NCBI RefSeq assembly: GCF_000293865.2
Contig: NZ_ALKN02000013.1
Coordinates: 1-64,000, forward strand
Length of the DNA: 64,000 nt
From: Limnohabitans sp. Rim28
GTDB lineage: Bacteria > Pseudomonadota > Gammaproteobacteria > Burkholderiales > Burkholderiaceae_C
Direction of reading: 5' to 3'
The position numbers and the translations under genes are program-made. The notes beneath the pieces were generated by a model, which worked only from the letters and a program-made list of their open reading frames with translations, did not search any database and had not been told where the DNA came from. Positions 1 through 10,647 of this stretch are shown here, one piece after another. Every line of letters starts with the position of its first letter. Position 1 is the first letter of the stretch.

Positions 1-127
1 GCATTTCTGCTTTTTTAGCGGCTGGTTTCTTGGCTGCAGCTACTTTTTTAGCGGCAGGTTTCGCGGCCGTGGCGGCCTTTTTTGCGGGAGCAGCTTTTTT
101 TGCCGCTACTTTTTTTGCAGTTGCCAT
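1..127 (-). CDS. Histone H1-like DNA-binding protein, 3' end outside window
   Basis: The minus strand opens with ATG at 127 behind a good ribosome site (AAGGAG, 7 bases before the ATG) and reads MATAKKVAAKKAAPAKK followed by more Lys/Ala/Pro repeats to the window edge, so only the first 42 residues are visible. Composition is almost only Lys, Ala, Pro and Thr, as in bacterial H1-like (HctB/AlgP-type) tails that bind DNA non-specifically. The gene lies downstream of nrdB on the same strand, separated by 192 bases. The repeats make length variation between strains likely. Family assignment is from composition alone. Confidence 0.8.
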   Translation of the reverse strand, partial: MATAKKVAAKKAAPAKKAATAAKPAAKKVAAAKKPAAKKAEM

Positions 128-241
128 GATTTTCTCCTTGATCAAGTTGAGAACTCAACGGAAAGGGAACGCTTGGTGCTTGTTGGATTGCACAAAGCGA
201 TCCATGGCGCTGAGCAAGTGCTCAACACCATGAACACAGAA

Positions 242-285
242 AAGCCACATCCCCCATGACCCGAAGGCAATGAGGCGTGTGGCTT
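242..285. other. Long-loop inverted repeat between nrdB and the histone-like gene
   Basis: AAGCCACA at 242-249 is matched by TGTGGCTT at 278-285 with a 28-base loop. No T-run follows on the minus strand, so it is not a convincing intrinsic terminator for nrdB; nothing else is visible between 128 and 319. Confidence 0.3.
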
Positions 286-319
286 GAAGAAGGGGGACAT
301 TGAGGGGGTGTTCAGAAGA

Positions 320-1462
320 TCAGTCCCAGGACAAAGCGCCGCCGGTTTGGTACTCAATGACTCGGGTCTCGAAGAAATTTCGCTCTTTCTTCAAGTCGAT
401 CATTTCGCTCATCCAGGGGAAGGGGTTCTCTTCATTGGGGAAGAGCGCCTCCAAGCCGATCTGGGTAGCACGGCGATTGGCGATGTAACGCAAGTAGCCT
501 TTGAACATGGAAGCGTTCATGCCCAACACACCGCGTGGCATGGTGTCTTCGGCATAACGGTATTCCAGTTCGACAGCGTGCAAGAACAATTCTTTGATTT
601 CAGCCTTGAACTCGGCGGTCCAGAGCTGTGGATTTTCGTGCTTGATGGTATTGATCATGTCAATGCCAAAGTTGCAGTGCATGGATTCATCACGCAGGAT
701 GTACTGGTACTGCTCTGCAGCGCCCGTCATCTTGTTTTGGCGACCCAAGGCCAAGATTTGCGTGAAACCCACGTAAAAGAACAGGCCTTCCATCAGGCAA
801 GCGAACACAATCAAAGACTTGAGCAGCGTCTGATCGGTTTCTTGGGTGCCGGTTTTGAAGTTGGGGTCCATGATCACGTTGATGAACGGGATCAGGAACT
901 CGTCCTTGTCGCGGATGGATTTGACTTCGTTGTAAGCGTTGAAAATTTCGCTCTCGTCCAGACCCAATGACTCCGTGATGTATTGGTAAGCGTGGGTATG
1001 GATGGCTTCTTCAAAAGCTTGGCGCAGCAAAAACTGACGGCACTCGGGCGCTGTGATGTGACGGTATGTGCCTAAGGTGATGTTGTTGGCAGCCAAAGAG
1101 TCGGCAGTCACAAAGAAACCGAGGTTGCGCTTGACCATGCGGCGTTCGTCTTCTGTCAGACCATTGGGGTCTTTCCACAAGGCGATGTCACGGTTCATGT
1201 TCACTTCTTGCGGCATCCAGTGGTTGGCGCAAGTGGCCAGGTATTTTTCCCAGGCCCATTTGTATTTGAAAGGCACCAACTGGTTGACGTCGGTCTGGCC
1301 GTTGATGATGCGCTTGTCTGCTGCATTCATGCGGCGAGGCGCAGCTGTTGTGGAACCAGAAGTTGAGGACGCCGATGCCATGGCGGCAGATGCGTCTGCG
1401 CCAGAAAGAATAGGCATTGCGGGTTGCAAAGCAGGTTTGACTTGATCGTCCCAAGAGAGCAT
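320..1462 (-). CDS. nrdB: Class Ia ribonucleotide reductase, small (radical) subunit
   Basis: 380 residues, the usual size of the R2 subunit that carries the di-iron/tyrosyl radical cofactor and passes the radical to NrdA for reduction of ribonucleotides to deoxyribonucleotides. Visible motifs include the first ligand helix ([13 protein letters not shown], about residue 150, with Glu and His ligands) and the second ([13 protein letters not shown], about 265, with Glu and His). ATG at 1462 is supported by its position just after the intergenic gap. It follows nrdA on the same strand by 140 bases and probably shares its NrdR-controlled promoter. Oddly, the N-terminus (MLSWDD) and the C-terminus (GALSWD) carry the same short peptide. 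Confidence 0.95.
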   Translation of the reverse strand: MLSWDDQVKPALQPAMPILSGADASAAMASASSTSGSTTAAPRRMNAADKRIINGQTDVNQLVPFKYKWAWEKYLATCANHWMPQEVNMNRDIALWKDPNGLTEDERRMVKRNLGFFVTADSLAANNITLGTYRHITAPECRQFLLRQAFEEAIHTHAYQYITESLGLDESEIFNAYNEVKSIRDKDEFLIPFINVIMDPNFKTGTQETDQTLLKSLIVFACLMEGLFFYVGFTQILALGRQNKMTGAAEQYQYILRDESMHCNFGIDMINTIKHENPQLWTAEFKAEIKELFLHAVELEYRYAEDTMPRGVLGMNASMFKGYLRYIANRRATQIGLEALFPNEENPFPWMSEMIDLKKERNFFETRVIEYQTGGALSWD

Positions 1463-1602
1463 AAAAATTCCAGTTCTTAAATTATGAAAGCTTGCAAACG
1501 AATTGCAAAGCAGTGAATCGTTTTATGACGAACAACGCACCAGAAGTGTTGTGCAATTGCATCGCAATGGGCTTGTCATAACCCAGTGCAATGCATTTCA
1601 AA

Positions 1603-4512
<2,910 letters not shown>

Positions 4513-4598
4513 GGTTTTTTTCTAATTTATGGTCTGTTTTAAGGCGTTAACAAGGGCTTGAACCGGGTTGCTGTTGCAAATGTGAAAAAATGTTTCAG

Positions 4599-4614
4599 AC
4601 ACTATATCTGGTGT
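4599..4614 (-). promoter_or_regulatory. NrdR box 1
   Basis: ACACTATATCTGGTGT fits the known NrdR box consensus (acaCwAtATaTwGtgt) closely and overlaps the -10 hexamer of the nrdA promoter. NrdR is the ATP/dATP-sensing repressor of ribonucleotide reductase genes. Confidence 0.85.
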
Positions 4615-4629
4615 CCATGACCCTTGCAA
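4601..4629 (-). promoter_or_regulatory. Sigma-70 promoter of nrdA-nrdB
   Basis: On the minus strand TTGCAA (4624-4629) is followed by a 17-base spacer and TATAGT (4601-4606). The start would fall near 4594, giving a leader of roughly 80 bases before the nrdA ATG. The -10 lies inside NrdR box 1 and the -35 lies between the boxes, as expected for repression by NrdR. Confidence 0.8.
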
Positions 4630-4630
4630 G

Positions 4631-4646
4631 CCACTACAGGTAGTGT
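4631..4646 (-). promoter_or_regulatory. NrdR box 2
   Basis: On the minus strand ACACTACCTGTAGTGG is a second near-palindromic NrdR-type box. It starts exactly 32 bases from box 1, i.e. three helical turns, which is the spacing typical of paired NrdR boxes. Confidence 0.75.
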
Positions 4647-4877
4647 ACCGATGCTTTTTGAGTGCCCGCGGTCGATGGCCGAAAATCGGGTATCGGAAAG
4701 ATCTTTTCAGGAGCTGAAAAAAGTGGCTCCAAACGCTTTGAAAACAGTGTTTTTGGGCGCGAAGCCAATGGCCATGTGGCCTTGGACAGACTTTGCCCTT
4801 CTATCGCTTTTAAAAGAAGGGTTTTGATTTTTGAAGTCAACCATTCAAGGTGACAGTGCCGCGCGAGAAATGTAAAA
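4647..4877. other. Intergenic region without a recognised gene
   Basis: Between the nrdA control region and the end of ampD there are about 230 bases with short open frames in both directions but no ribosome site, no family resemblance and no conserved motif I recognise. I see nothing that deserves a gene call. Confidence 0.5.
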
Positions 4878-4902
4878 AGTTAAAAAAATATTTTTTCCAA
4901 CT
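4871..4902 (-). terminator. Possible weak terminator after ampD
   Basis: Just past the ampD stop, the minus strand has AGTT and AACT flanking an A6-TA-T7 core, followed by ACTTTTTACA. The hairpin is nearly all A/T, so it would be weak, but the position and the trailing T-run fit transcription termination. Confidence 0.35.
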
Positions 4903-4916
4903 GTGGCTTTCAATTC

Positions 4917-5498
4917 CTAGGGAAAGTACGAATCCGGGAAGTTCACCAGCTTTTGAAAGCGTTCCCAAGCAAAACCGGGCCCGGGGTCTTGCTTGCGTTC
5001 GGGCGCCACATGTTCATGCCCTGCCACATGGGCTATGGGGTAGGGGCCATGCAAGTCTTGGCAAAGACGTGCCAGTTGCACGTATTGCGCTTCTGTGAAG
5101 ATGTCGCCTTCTAGGCCCTCCAGTTCAATGCCAATGGAGTCGTCGTTGCATTGGGGCCGTCCACGGTACGCGGACTGTCCGGCATGCCAAGCCCGGTCGT
5201 TGGCGCTGACAAACTGGATCAAGGTGCCATCTCGTCGAATGAAGAAATGAGCGGACACTTGCAAGCCCCTGATTTGCGAGAAATAAGGGTGAGCGTCCCA
5301 GTCCAGTTGGTTGGTGAAGAGGTCTTGTACCTCTGGGCCACCGTATTGACCGGGCGGCAGACTGATCGAGTGGATCACCACCAAGTCAATGCATGCCCCT
5401 GTGGGTCTGGCGCCAAAGTTGGGGGAATCCAGCCGATTTGCCGGCCCATACCAGCCGTCCTGCCAGAGCGCGGTGGGTTCAACGGGCGGAAAAGACAT
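4917..5498 (-). CDS. ampD: 1,6-anhydro-N-acetylmuramyl-L-alanine amidase AmpD
   Basis: 193 residues from the ATG at 5498; the frame can be opened 5 codons earlier only with TTG, so the ATG is preferred. AmpD is the cytosolic zinc amidase of peptidoglycan recycling that removes the stem peptide from anhydro-muropeptides and so keeps AmpR-type beta-lactamase induction low. Zinc ligands are visible: His in VVIHSIS, His in AGHEHVAP and Asp in KQDPGPGF; IGIELEG carries the conserved Glu. Size and motif order match AmpD. It follows the small PP0621-like gene on the same strand by 77 bases. Confidence 0.93.
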   Translation of the reverse strand: MSFPPVEPTALWQDGWYGPANRLDSPNFGARPTGACIDLVVIHSISLPPGQYGGPEVQDLFTNQLDWDAHPYFSQIRGLQVSAHFFIRRDGTLIQFVSANDRAWHAGQSAYRGRPQCNDDSIGIELEGLEGDIFTEAQYVQLARLCQDLHGPYPIAHVAGHEHVAPERKQDPGPGFAWERFQKLVNFPDSYFP

Positions 5499-5575
5499 GG
5501 CGTCTACGTTCAACGATGCTCAAGGCCTCTGGCACAAAGTTCTGCAGCATGGACGAAGGATCAGGCCAAGAAAGT

Positions 5576-5812
5576 TCAAGCAGGGTTGCGGTCCAGGGCT
5601 GCAGCGCGGTGCTCGGTGCTGCAGTAGAAGCCCTTTGCGCCGGTGACAGCTTCTTCTTGCGGCAAATGAAGCCCGCAATGGGCGCAGCCCACCATGTTGG
5701 AGGGGGTTACGGGTGGCGTTGACTTTTCGGCGGGCGGTTTCACGGCTCTTCGGCTGCGTTTGAAGGCCCAAATTGCAGCCAATATGACCACCAGCCAAAT
5801 CAGGTATTTCAT
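5576..5812 (-). CDS. Small membrane-anchored PP0621-family protein
   Basis: 78 residues beginning MKYLIWLVVILAAIWAF, a single N-terminal membrane helix followed by a basic stretch (KRSRR), a Pro/Lys/Thr linker and a small cysteine cluster (CAHCGLHLP near 47-55, then FYCSTEHR near 67) that looks like a zinc-binding treble-clef/MYND-type knuckle. Function unknown; similar small proteins of this type usually sit beside ampD and the cytochrome assembly gene. The ATG at 5812 overlaps the stop of the upstream gene as ATGA, so the two are translationally coupled. The longer frame reaching 5926 lies wholly inside the upstream gene and is rejected. Confidence 0.75.
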   Translation of the reverse strand: MKYLIWLVVILAAIWAFKRSRRAVKPPAEKSTPPVTPSNMVGCAHCGLHLPQEEAVTGAKGFYCSTEHRAAALDRNPA

Positions 5813-6612
5813 GCAGCGCGTCCAATCAAGACTTCCAAGACAAAGCGCGAACCTGCGTAAGAAAGCAACAACAAACCTGCGCCGATGTAGAGCACCCGCA
5901 CAGCGCGGCGACCACGCCATCCCCACTGGCTACGACCCACCAACAAGGTGGCGAAAGTCAGCCATGACAACAAAGCGAACACCCGTTTGTGATCCCAACG
6001 CCATTCGGTATGACCTTGGCCATACAAAGCCTCACCAAACAAGGCACCGGCGACCAAGGTTGCCGTCAGCAGCAAAAAGCCTGCAGTGACAAAACGGAAG
6101 GTGAGTCGCTCCAGCGTCAACAAAGGCAAACCGCTGGACCCTTCGTGCGCTTGCCGAATGTCTTGCTCGGTGCGGGTCATCATCCAGGCGTGCACCACAG
6201 CGGCTGCAAACATGCCGTAGGCCGACAAACCCAGAGCAAAGTGCAAAGGCAGCCAAGCCGAGGCTTGGCTGGTCAACAGGGTGCCCGGAAAAAACCAAGC
6301 CAGCGCCACGGTGACAGACCCCAAACAACCCACGGCCCAACGGGCTTTGAATTTGGGGAAAAACTGGGTCTCGATCATGTAAGCCGTGACCACCAACCAA
6401 GCGGTGACCGACAACGCTGGCGCAAAACCGAAGCGCACAGGGCCCATCAAGAGGGCCAGCAAACTGACGGCATGCAACGCCCAAGCCAGCCAAAGGAGGC
6501 GGCGGGCGTGCACATCGCTCAGGCGACTGGGCACCAGAGCGGGCAAAGCATAGGTCAATGCTGCCAATGCCGAGAAGGGCAGCGTCCAGAAAGGCGCACT
6601 CGCTAAAATCAT
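5809..6612 (-). CDS. Cytochrome c assembly (CcsA/YpjD-type) membrane protein
   Basis: 267 residues with about eight hydrophobic segments. The segment near residue 205-220 (HTEWRWDHKRVFALLSW) corresponds to the tryptophan-rich WWD-type haem-handling motif of the CcmC/CcsA family in reduced form. YpjD-like proteins are commonly encoded next to ffh, as here, where the two are divergent. The precise role is uncertain; haem or cytochrome handling is the family inference. There is no ribosome site before the ATG, but TAAACT (6620-6625 read on the minus strand) ends only 7 bases upstream, so the message may be leaderless. Confidence 0.85.
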   Translation of the reverse strand: MILASAPFWTLPFSALAALTYALPALVPSRLSDVHARRLLWLAWALHAVSLLALLMGPVRFGFAPALSVTAWLVVTAYMIETQFFPKFKARWAVGCLGSVTVALAWFFPGTLLTSQASAWLPLHFALGLSAYGMFAAAVVHAWMMTRTEQDIRQAHEGSSGLPLLTLERLTFRFVTAGFLLLTATLVAGALFGEALYGQGHTEWRWDHKRVFALLSWLTFATLLVGRSQWGWRGRRAVRVLYIGAGLLLLSYAGSRFVLEVLIGRAA

Positions 6613-6689
6613 GAAGCCGAGTTTAGCCTTTCGGGCGCAGCCATTGGGGCTTCGCCATCACGCTCAACCGGTTTTTTCTGGATTCCCCC

Positions 6690-8075
6690 ATGGCCTCCGC
6701 CCTGACCGACAAACTTTCACGCCTCGTCAAGACCCTCAGCGGACAGGCCCGCATCACCGAATCCAACGTGGCGGACATGCTGCGCGAGGTGCGCATGGCC
6801 CTGCTGGAGGCTGACGTGGCCTTGCCGGTGGTGCGCGATTTCATCGCCCGTGTGAAAGAAAAAGCCCTGGGCCAAGAAGTCATGGGCTCACTCAAGCCCG
6901 GTCAGGCCTTGGTGGGTGTGGTCAACCGCGAGTTGGCCGCCACCATGGGCGAGGGCGTGTCAGACATCAACTTGGCCGCGCAACCGCCCGCTGTGATCCT
7001 GATGGCTGGTTTGCAAGGTGCCGGTAAAACCACCACCACCGCCAAGCTGGCCAAGCACCTGATTGAAAAGCGCAAAAAGAAAGTGCTGACGGTTTCGGGC
7101 GACGTTTACCGCCCTGCGGCCATTGAGCAGCTCAAAACCGTCACAGCGCAAGCGGGAGCCGAGTGGTTCCCCAGCTCGCCCGATCAAAAACCGATCGACA
7201 TCGCCCGCGCCGCCATTGACTATGCCCGCAAGCACTTTTTTGACGTGCTGCTGGTTGACACGGCGGGACGCTTGGCGATTGACGAAGCCCTGATGGCCGA
7301 GATCAAGGCGTTGCACGCTGAATTGAAACCTGTTGAAACCCTGTTCGTGGTGGACGCCATGCAGGGCCAGGATGCGGCCAATACCGCCCGCGCTTTCAGC
7401 GAGGCCTTGCCGCTCACGGGCATTGTGCTGACCAAACTGGATGGCGATTCACGCGGCGGTGCCGCCCTGTCGGTGCGCCAGATCACGGGCGTGCCGATCA
7501 AGTTTGCCGGCACCAGCGAAAAGATCGACGGCCTGGAAGTGTTCGATGCCGAGCGCCATGCGGGCCGGGTGCTGGGCATGGGCGACATCGTGGCCTTGGT
7601 CGAGCAGGTCACGGCCGGTGTGGACATGGAGGCCGCGCAAAAACTGGCGTCCAAGGTCAAAAGTGGTGGCAGTTTTGATTTGAATGACTTCTTGGCCCAG
7701 ATCCAGCAGATGAAGCAAATGGGTGGGCTGTCGAGTTTGATGGACAAGTTGCCCAGCCAGCTGACAGCCAAGGCCGGCGCCATGGACATGGACAAAGTTG
7801 AGAAAGACATTGGCCGCAAGCAAGGCATCATCCACAGCATGACGCCCAAAGAGCGCAGCAAGCCCGAGCTGATCAAGGCCACACGCAAGCGCCGGATTGC
7901 AGCGGGTGCTGGCGTTCAGGTGCAGGACGTCAACCGCATGCTCAAGGAGTTTGAGCAGATGCAGGACATGATGAAAAAAATGTCTGGCGGCGGCATGATG
8001 AAGATGATGAAACGCATGGGTGCCATGAAAGGCATGATGGGCGGCGGCGGGGGCTTCCCTGGCATGCCGCGTTGA
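6690..8075 (+). CDS. ffh: Signal recognition particle protein Ffh (SRP54)
   Basis: 461 residues. Ffh binds 4.5S RNA and signal sequences of nascent membrane proteins and docks with FtsY at the membrane. Order of domains: N domain (1-~90), GTPase G domain with P-loop GLQGAGKTTT (~105), DTAGR (~190) and TKLDG (~248), then the methionine-rich M domain. The M domain shows the Met clusters expected for signal-peptide binding, ending in a Met/Gly-rich tail with repeated GGGMM and MKGMMGGGG. Divergent from the cytochrome assembly gene; followed 19 bases later by a gamma-glutamylcyclotransferase-like gene. Confidence 0.97.
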   Translation: MASALTDKLSRLVKTLSGQARITESNVADMLREVRMALLEADVALPVVRDFIARVKEKALGQEVMGSLKPGQALVGVVNRELAATMGEGVSDINLAAQPPAVILMAGLQGAGKTTTTAKLAKHLIEKRKKKVLTVSGDVYRPAAIEQLKTVTAQAGAEWFPSSPDQKPIDIARAAIDYARKHFFDVLLVDTAGRLAIDEALMAEIKALHAELKPVETLFVVDAMQGQDAANTARAFSEALPLTGIVLTKLDGDSRGGAALSVRQITGVPIKFAGTSEKIDGLEVFDAERHAGRVLGMGDIVALVEQVTAGVDMEAAQKLASKVKSGGSFDLNDFLAQIQQMKQMGGLSSLMDKLPSQLTAKAGAMDMDKVEKDIGRKQGIIHSMTPKERSKPELIKATRKRRIAAGAGVQVQDVNRMLKEFEQMQDMMKKMSGGGMMKMMKRMGAMKGMMGGGGGFPGMPR

Positions 8076-8094
8076 TCACACAGGCCATCCGCAG

Positions 8095-8487
8095 ATGACT
8101 TACCTCTTCATTTACGGCACCCTGATGCCTGGTTTGCGCTTGGAAGCTGAAATGCACGGTGCCCGATTCGTGGGGCCAGCCCAAGTGCCTGGCCGTTTGT
8201 TCGACCTTGGGCGTTACCCCGGCTTGCTGCCAGGAGACGGCCACGTCACGGGCGAGGTCTATGAAGTCGATGACGCACACCTGGCCCGTCTGGATGGGGT
8301 GGAAGGCGTGGTGCCCGGTGACCGCGCCGAATCACACTATTGGCGAGAGGTGGTGCCGGTGGCCAGCGGCCCGCTGCAAGGCCAGCCCGTGCAGACCTAT
8401 GTGTACAACCGCCCAGTCGATGGCTGCACACCCATCCCACATGGCGACTACCGCCGCTACATCCGCGAAGTCGGCCGCGAATCCTGA
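8095..8487 (+). CDS. Gamma-glutamylcyclotransferase-like (AIG2/YtfP) family protein
   Basis: 130 residues with the family signature FIYGTLMPG at residues 4-12 and the catalytic-type Glu in the region VTGEVYEVD (~47-55). Members convert gamma-glutamyl amines or peptides to 5-oxoproline, or act on related amide substrates; the exact substrate cannot be told. The gene follows ffh closely on the same strand. Its TGA stop is immediately followed by the stop of miaB on the other strand (joint hexamer TGATCA), so the two genes converge without a single base between them. Confidence 0.85.
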   Translation: MTYLFIYGTLMPGLRLEAEMHGARFVGPAQVPGRLFDLGRYPGLLPGDGHVTGEVYEVDDAHLARLDGVEGVVPGDRAESHYWREVVPVASGPLQGQPVQTYVYNRPVDGCTPIPHGDYRRYIREVGRES

Positions 8488-9825
8488 TCAGTCCTTGATC
8501 ACCAACTCGCCGCGCAGCGAGTGCGACAGGCCCTGCGTGATGCGCACATCGGCCATCTGACCAATCAGACGGTCCATGTTCGGGCCGCCGGGGAAGTTGA
8601 CCACCCGGTTGCACTCGGTGCGCCCAGCCAGCTCGGTCGCATCTTTGCGTGAAGGGCGTTCTACCAAAATGCGCTGCACCGTGCCCACGCGACTGTCGCC
8701 AATGCGCTGCACGTTCTCTTCGATGGTTGCTTGCAGGTGGTGCAGGCGGCGCAGTTTCTCGGCGTGTGGCGTGTCGTCGTGCAGGTTGGCCGCCGGTGTA
8801 CCGGGGCGGGGGCTGAAGATGAAGCTGAAGCTGGTGTCAAAACCCACATCGGTGATCAGCTTCATCATCTTGTGGAAGTCGTCCTCGGTCTCGCCGGGGA
8901 AGCCCACGATGAAATCGCTGCTGAGCGACATGTCGGGGCGGATCGCCCGCAGCTTGCGGATCGTGCTCTTGTATTCCATCGCCGTGTAGCCGCGTTTCAT
9001 GGCCATCAAAATCCGGTCCGAGCCATGCTGCACCGGCAAGTGCAAGTGGCTCACCAGTTTGGGGATCTTCTCGTACGCGTCGATCAGGCGCTGGGTGAAT
9101 TCATTGGGGTGGCTGGTCACGTAGCGGATGCGCTCGATGCCCGGCATGTCGGCCACGTATTCCAGCAACAAGGCAAAGTCGGCAATGTCTGAGGTGCCAC
9201 CCATCTTGCCCCGGTAGGCGTTCACGTTCTGGCCCAGCAAGGTGATTTCTTTCACGCCCTGCGCGGCCAGACCGGCCACCTCGACCAGCACATCGTCAAA
9301 TGGGCGTGACACCTCTTCGCCCCGGGTGTAGGGCACCACGCAGTAGCTGCAGTATTTGCTGCAGCCTTCCATGATCGACACAAAGGCGGTCGCGCCGTCC
9401 ACCTTGGCGGGGGGCAGGTGGTCGAATTTTTCAATCTCGGGAAAGCTGATGTCCACCTGCGGGCGCTGCTTGCGCTCGCGCTCGTTCAGCAAATCGGGCA
9501 GGCGGTGCAGGGTTTGCGGGCCAAACACCACGTCCACATAAGGTGCGCGCTTGATGATCTCGGCGCCTTCCTGGCTGGCCACGCAGCCGCCCACACCAAT
9601 CAGCACGCCCTTGGCCTTGAGGTGCTGCACCCGGCCCAAGTCGCTGAACACTTTTTCTTGCGCCTTCTCGCGCACCGAGCAGGTGTTGAACAAGATCAGA
9701 TCGGCCTGGTCCACGTCCTGGGTGGGCTCATAACCCTGGGCCGCGCCCAGCACATCGGCCATCTTGTCCGAGTCGTACTCGTTCATCTGGCAGCCAAAGG
9801 TTTTGATGAAGACCTTCTTGCTCAT
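8488..9825 (-). CDS. miaB: tRNA-2-methylthio-N6-dimethylallyladenosine synthase MiaB
   Basis: 445 residues. MiaB is a radical-SAM methylthiotransferase that modifies i6A37 in tRNAs reading UNN codons. N-terminal UPF0004 domain with cluster cysteines ([29 protein letters not shown]), radical-SAM CxxxCxxC in [12 protein letters not shown] (~155) and a C-terminal TRAM domain. Start ATG at 9825 has a strong GGAGG site. A terminator (9945-9969) separates it from the DUF2889 gene upstream on the same strand, so it probably has its own promoter in the 120 bases between. Confidence 0.96.
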   Translation of the reverse strand: MSKKVFIKTFGCQMNEYDSDKMADVLGAAQGYEPTQDVDQADLILFNTCSVREKAQEKVFSDLGRVQHLKAKGVLIGVGGCVASQEGAEIIKRAPYVDVVFGPQTLHRLPDLLNERERKQRPQVDISFPEIEKFDHLPPAKVDGATAFVSIMEGCSKYCSYCVVPYTRGEEVSRPFDDVLVEVAGLAAQGVKEITLLGQNVNAYRGKMGGTSDIADFALLLEYVADMPGIERIRYVTSHPNEFTQRLIDAYEKIPKLVSHLHLPVQHGSDRILMAMKRGYTAMEYKSTIRKLRAIRPDMSLSSDFIVGFPGETEDDFHKMMKLITDVGFDTSFSFIFSPRPGTPAANLHDDTPHAEKLRRLHHLQATIEENVQRIGDSRVGTVQRILVERPSRKDATELAGRTECNRVVNFPGGPNMDRLIGQMADVRITQGLSHSLRGELVIKD

Positions 9826-9944
9826 GCGGCCTCCAAGGCGTTCACGGAGGGGATGAAGTCAAGGCCAAGCAAAGCACGCCAAAGTAAAGCACGCCCGAAA
9901 AGGGCCAAAGTGCAGCGGTTCATGGTGTAGATCCAGAGGCTGTG

Positions 9945-9969
9945 AAAAAGAAAAGCGCAGATGCGCTTT
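9945..9969 (-). terminator. Intrinsic terminator after the DUF2889 gene
   Basis: On the minus strand AAAGCGC, loop ATCT, GCGCTTT followed by TCTTTTTC forms a compact 7-bp hairpin with a T-rich tail, about 35 bases past the stop of the DUF2889 gene. Confidence 0.7.
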
Positions 9970-10002
9970 GGAAGGCGTGGATTATCGCAGGCGAGCCCCC
10001 GC

Positions 10003-10626
10003 TCAGTTTTCCTGGTCTACGACCGCCTTCGGCTTGAAAAACATCGGATAAGCCCGCTGCACCGTCGGGCTGTCATAAGCCCAGCTGTGGCATTGGCCCA
10101 GGAAATAGGGCGCTTGGGTCATTTCGGGGTGGGGCTGGCCGGCCAGTTCGCGGCGCTGCCATTGGCCCGAGGGCAGGGTTTGGTAAGCGGCCGTGGCCAT
10201 GTTGAACAGCATCTCGCGCAAGTGGGTGCAGCCCTCGGTGCCGCCTACGTGTTGGTGGATGACCTTGCGCCAGCCCGGACCCATGGTGCAGCCGATGAGC
10301 TTGTGCATGCCGTGTGGCGCGCCGACGCATTCGGGGTGGGGGATGTCGTCCATGGAGGTGGCGATGTCCTGGATGACCATCTGGTTGTCGAGTGTGACGC
10401 GGATTTTGAGGTTATGGATCGGCTTATCGCCGGGGAAAAGCCGTTCGTTGGGTACCTGGAAGCCGAAGGTCTTGACGTCGGTCAGTTGGGCTTCGATGTC
10501 CCACAGGCCGTCTTCGCGGTCAAAGCCTTGGTAAACCACGGTTCGCGTATGTGACAGTTTTCGGGGGGAGGGAGGGGGAAGTGCCAATGGAATTCTCGCG
10601 GGTCTGGTGTTCAATCCACCGATCAT
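10003..10626 (-). CDS. DUF2889 domain protein
   Basis: Up to 207 residues from the ATG at 10626. The conserved block runs from TVVYQGFDREDGLWDIEA through PECVGAPHGMHKLIGCTMGPGWRK to a C-terminal QCHSWAYDSP, a pattern I associate with DUF2889 proteins of beta-proteobacterial catabolic clusters; function unknown. A TTG at 10587 would give MALPPPSPRKLSHTR, which resembles how such proteins normally begin, so the start is uncertain. Divergent from an acyl-CoA synthetase gene, with only 21 bases between the ATG codons. The much longer open frame reaching 11043 lies under that gene and is rejected. Confidence 0.75.
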   Translation of the reverse strand: MIGGLNTRPARIPLALPPPSPRKLSHTRTVVYQGFDREDGLWDIEAQLTDVKTFGFQVPNERLFPGDKPIHNLKIRVTLDNQMVIQDIATSMDDIPHPECVGAPHGMHKLIGCTMGPGWRKVIHQHVGGTEGCTHLREMLFNMATAAYQTLPSGQWQRRELAGQPHPEMTQAPYFLGQCHSWAYDSPTVQRAYPMFFKPKAVVDQEN

Positions 10627-10647
10627 ATCGATGCAGGAGTCCGCAGC

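Noticed and set aside
30-233. Plus-strand frame in the Lys/Ala-rich repeat
   Set aside because: Mirror of the histone-like gene; low-complexity Ala/Phe product and no ribosome site.
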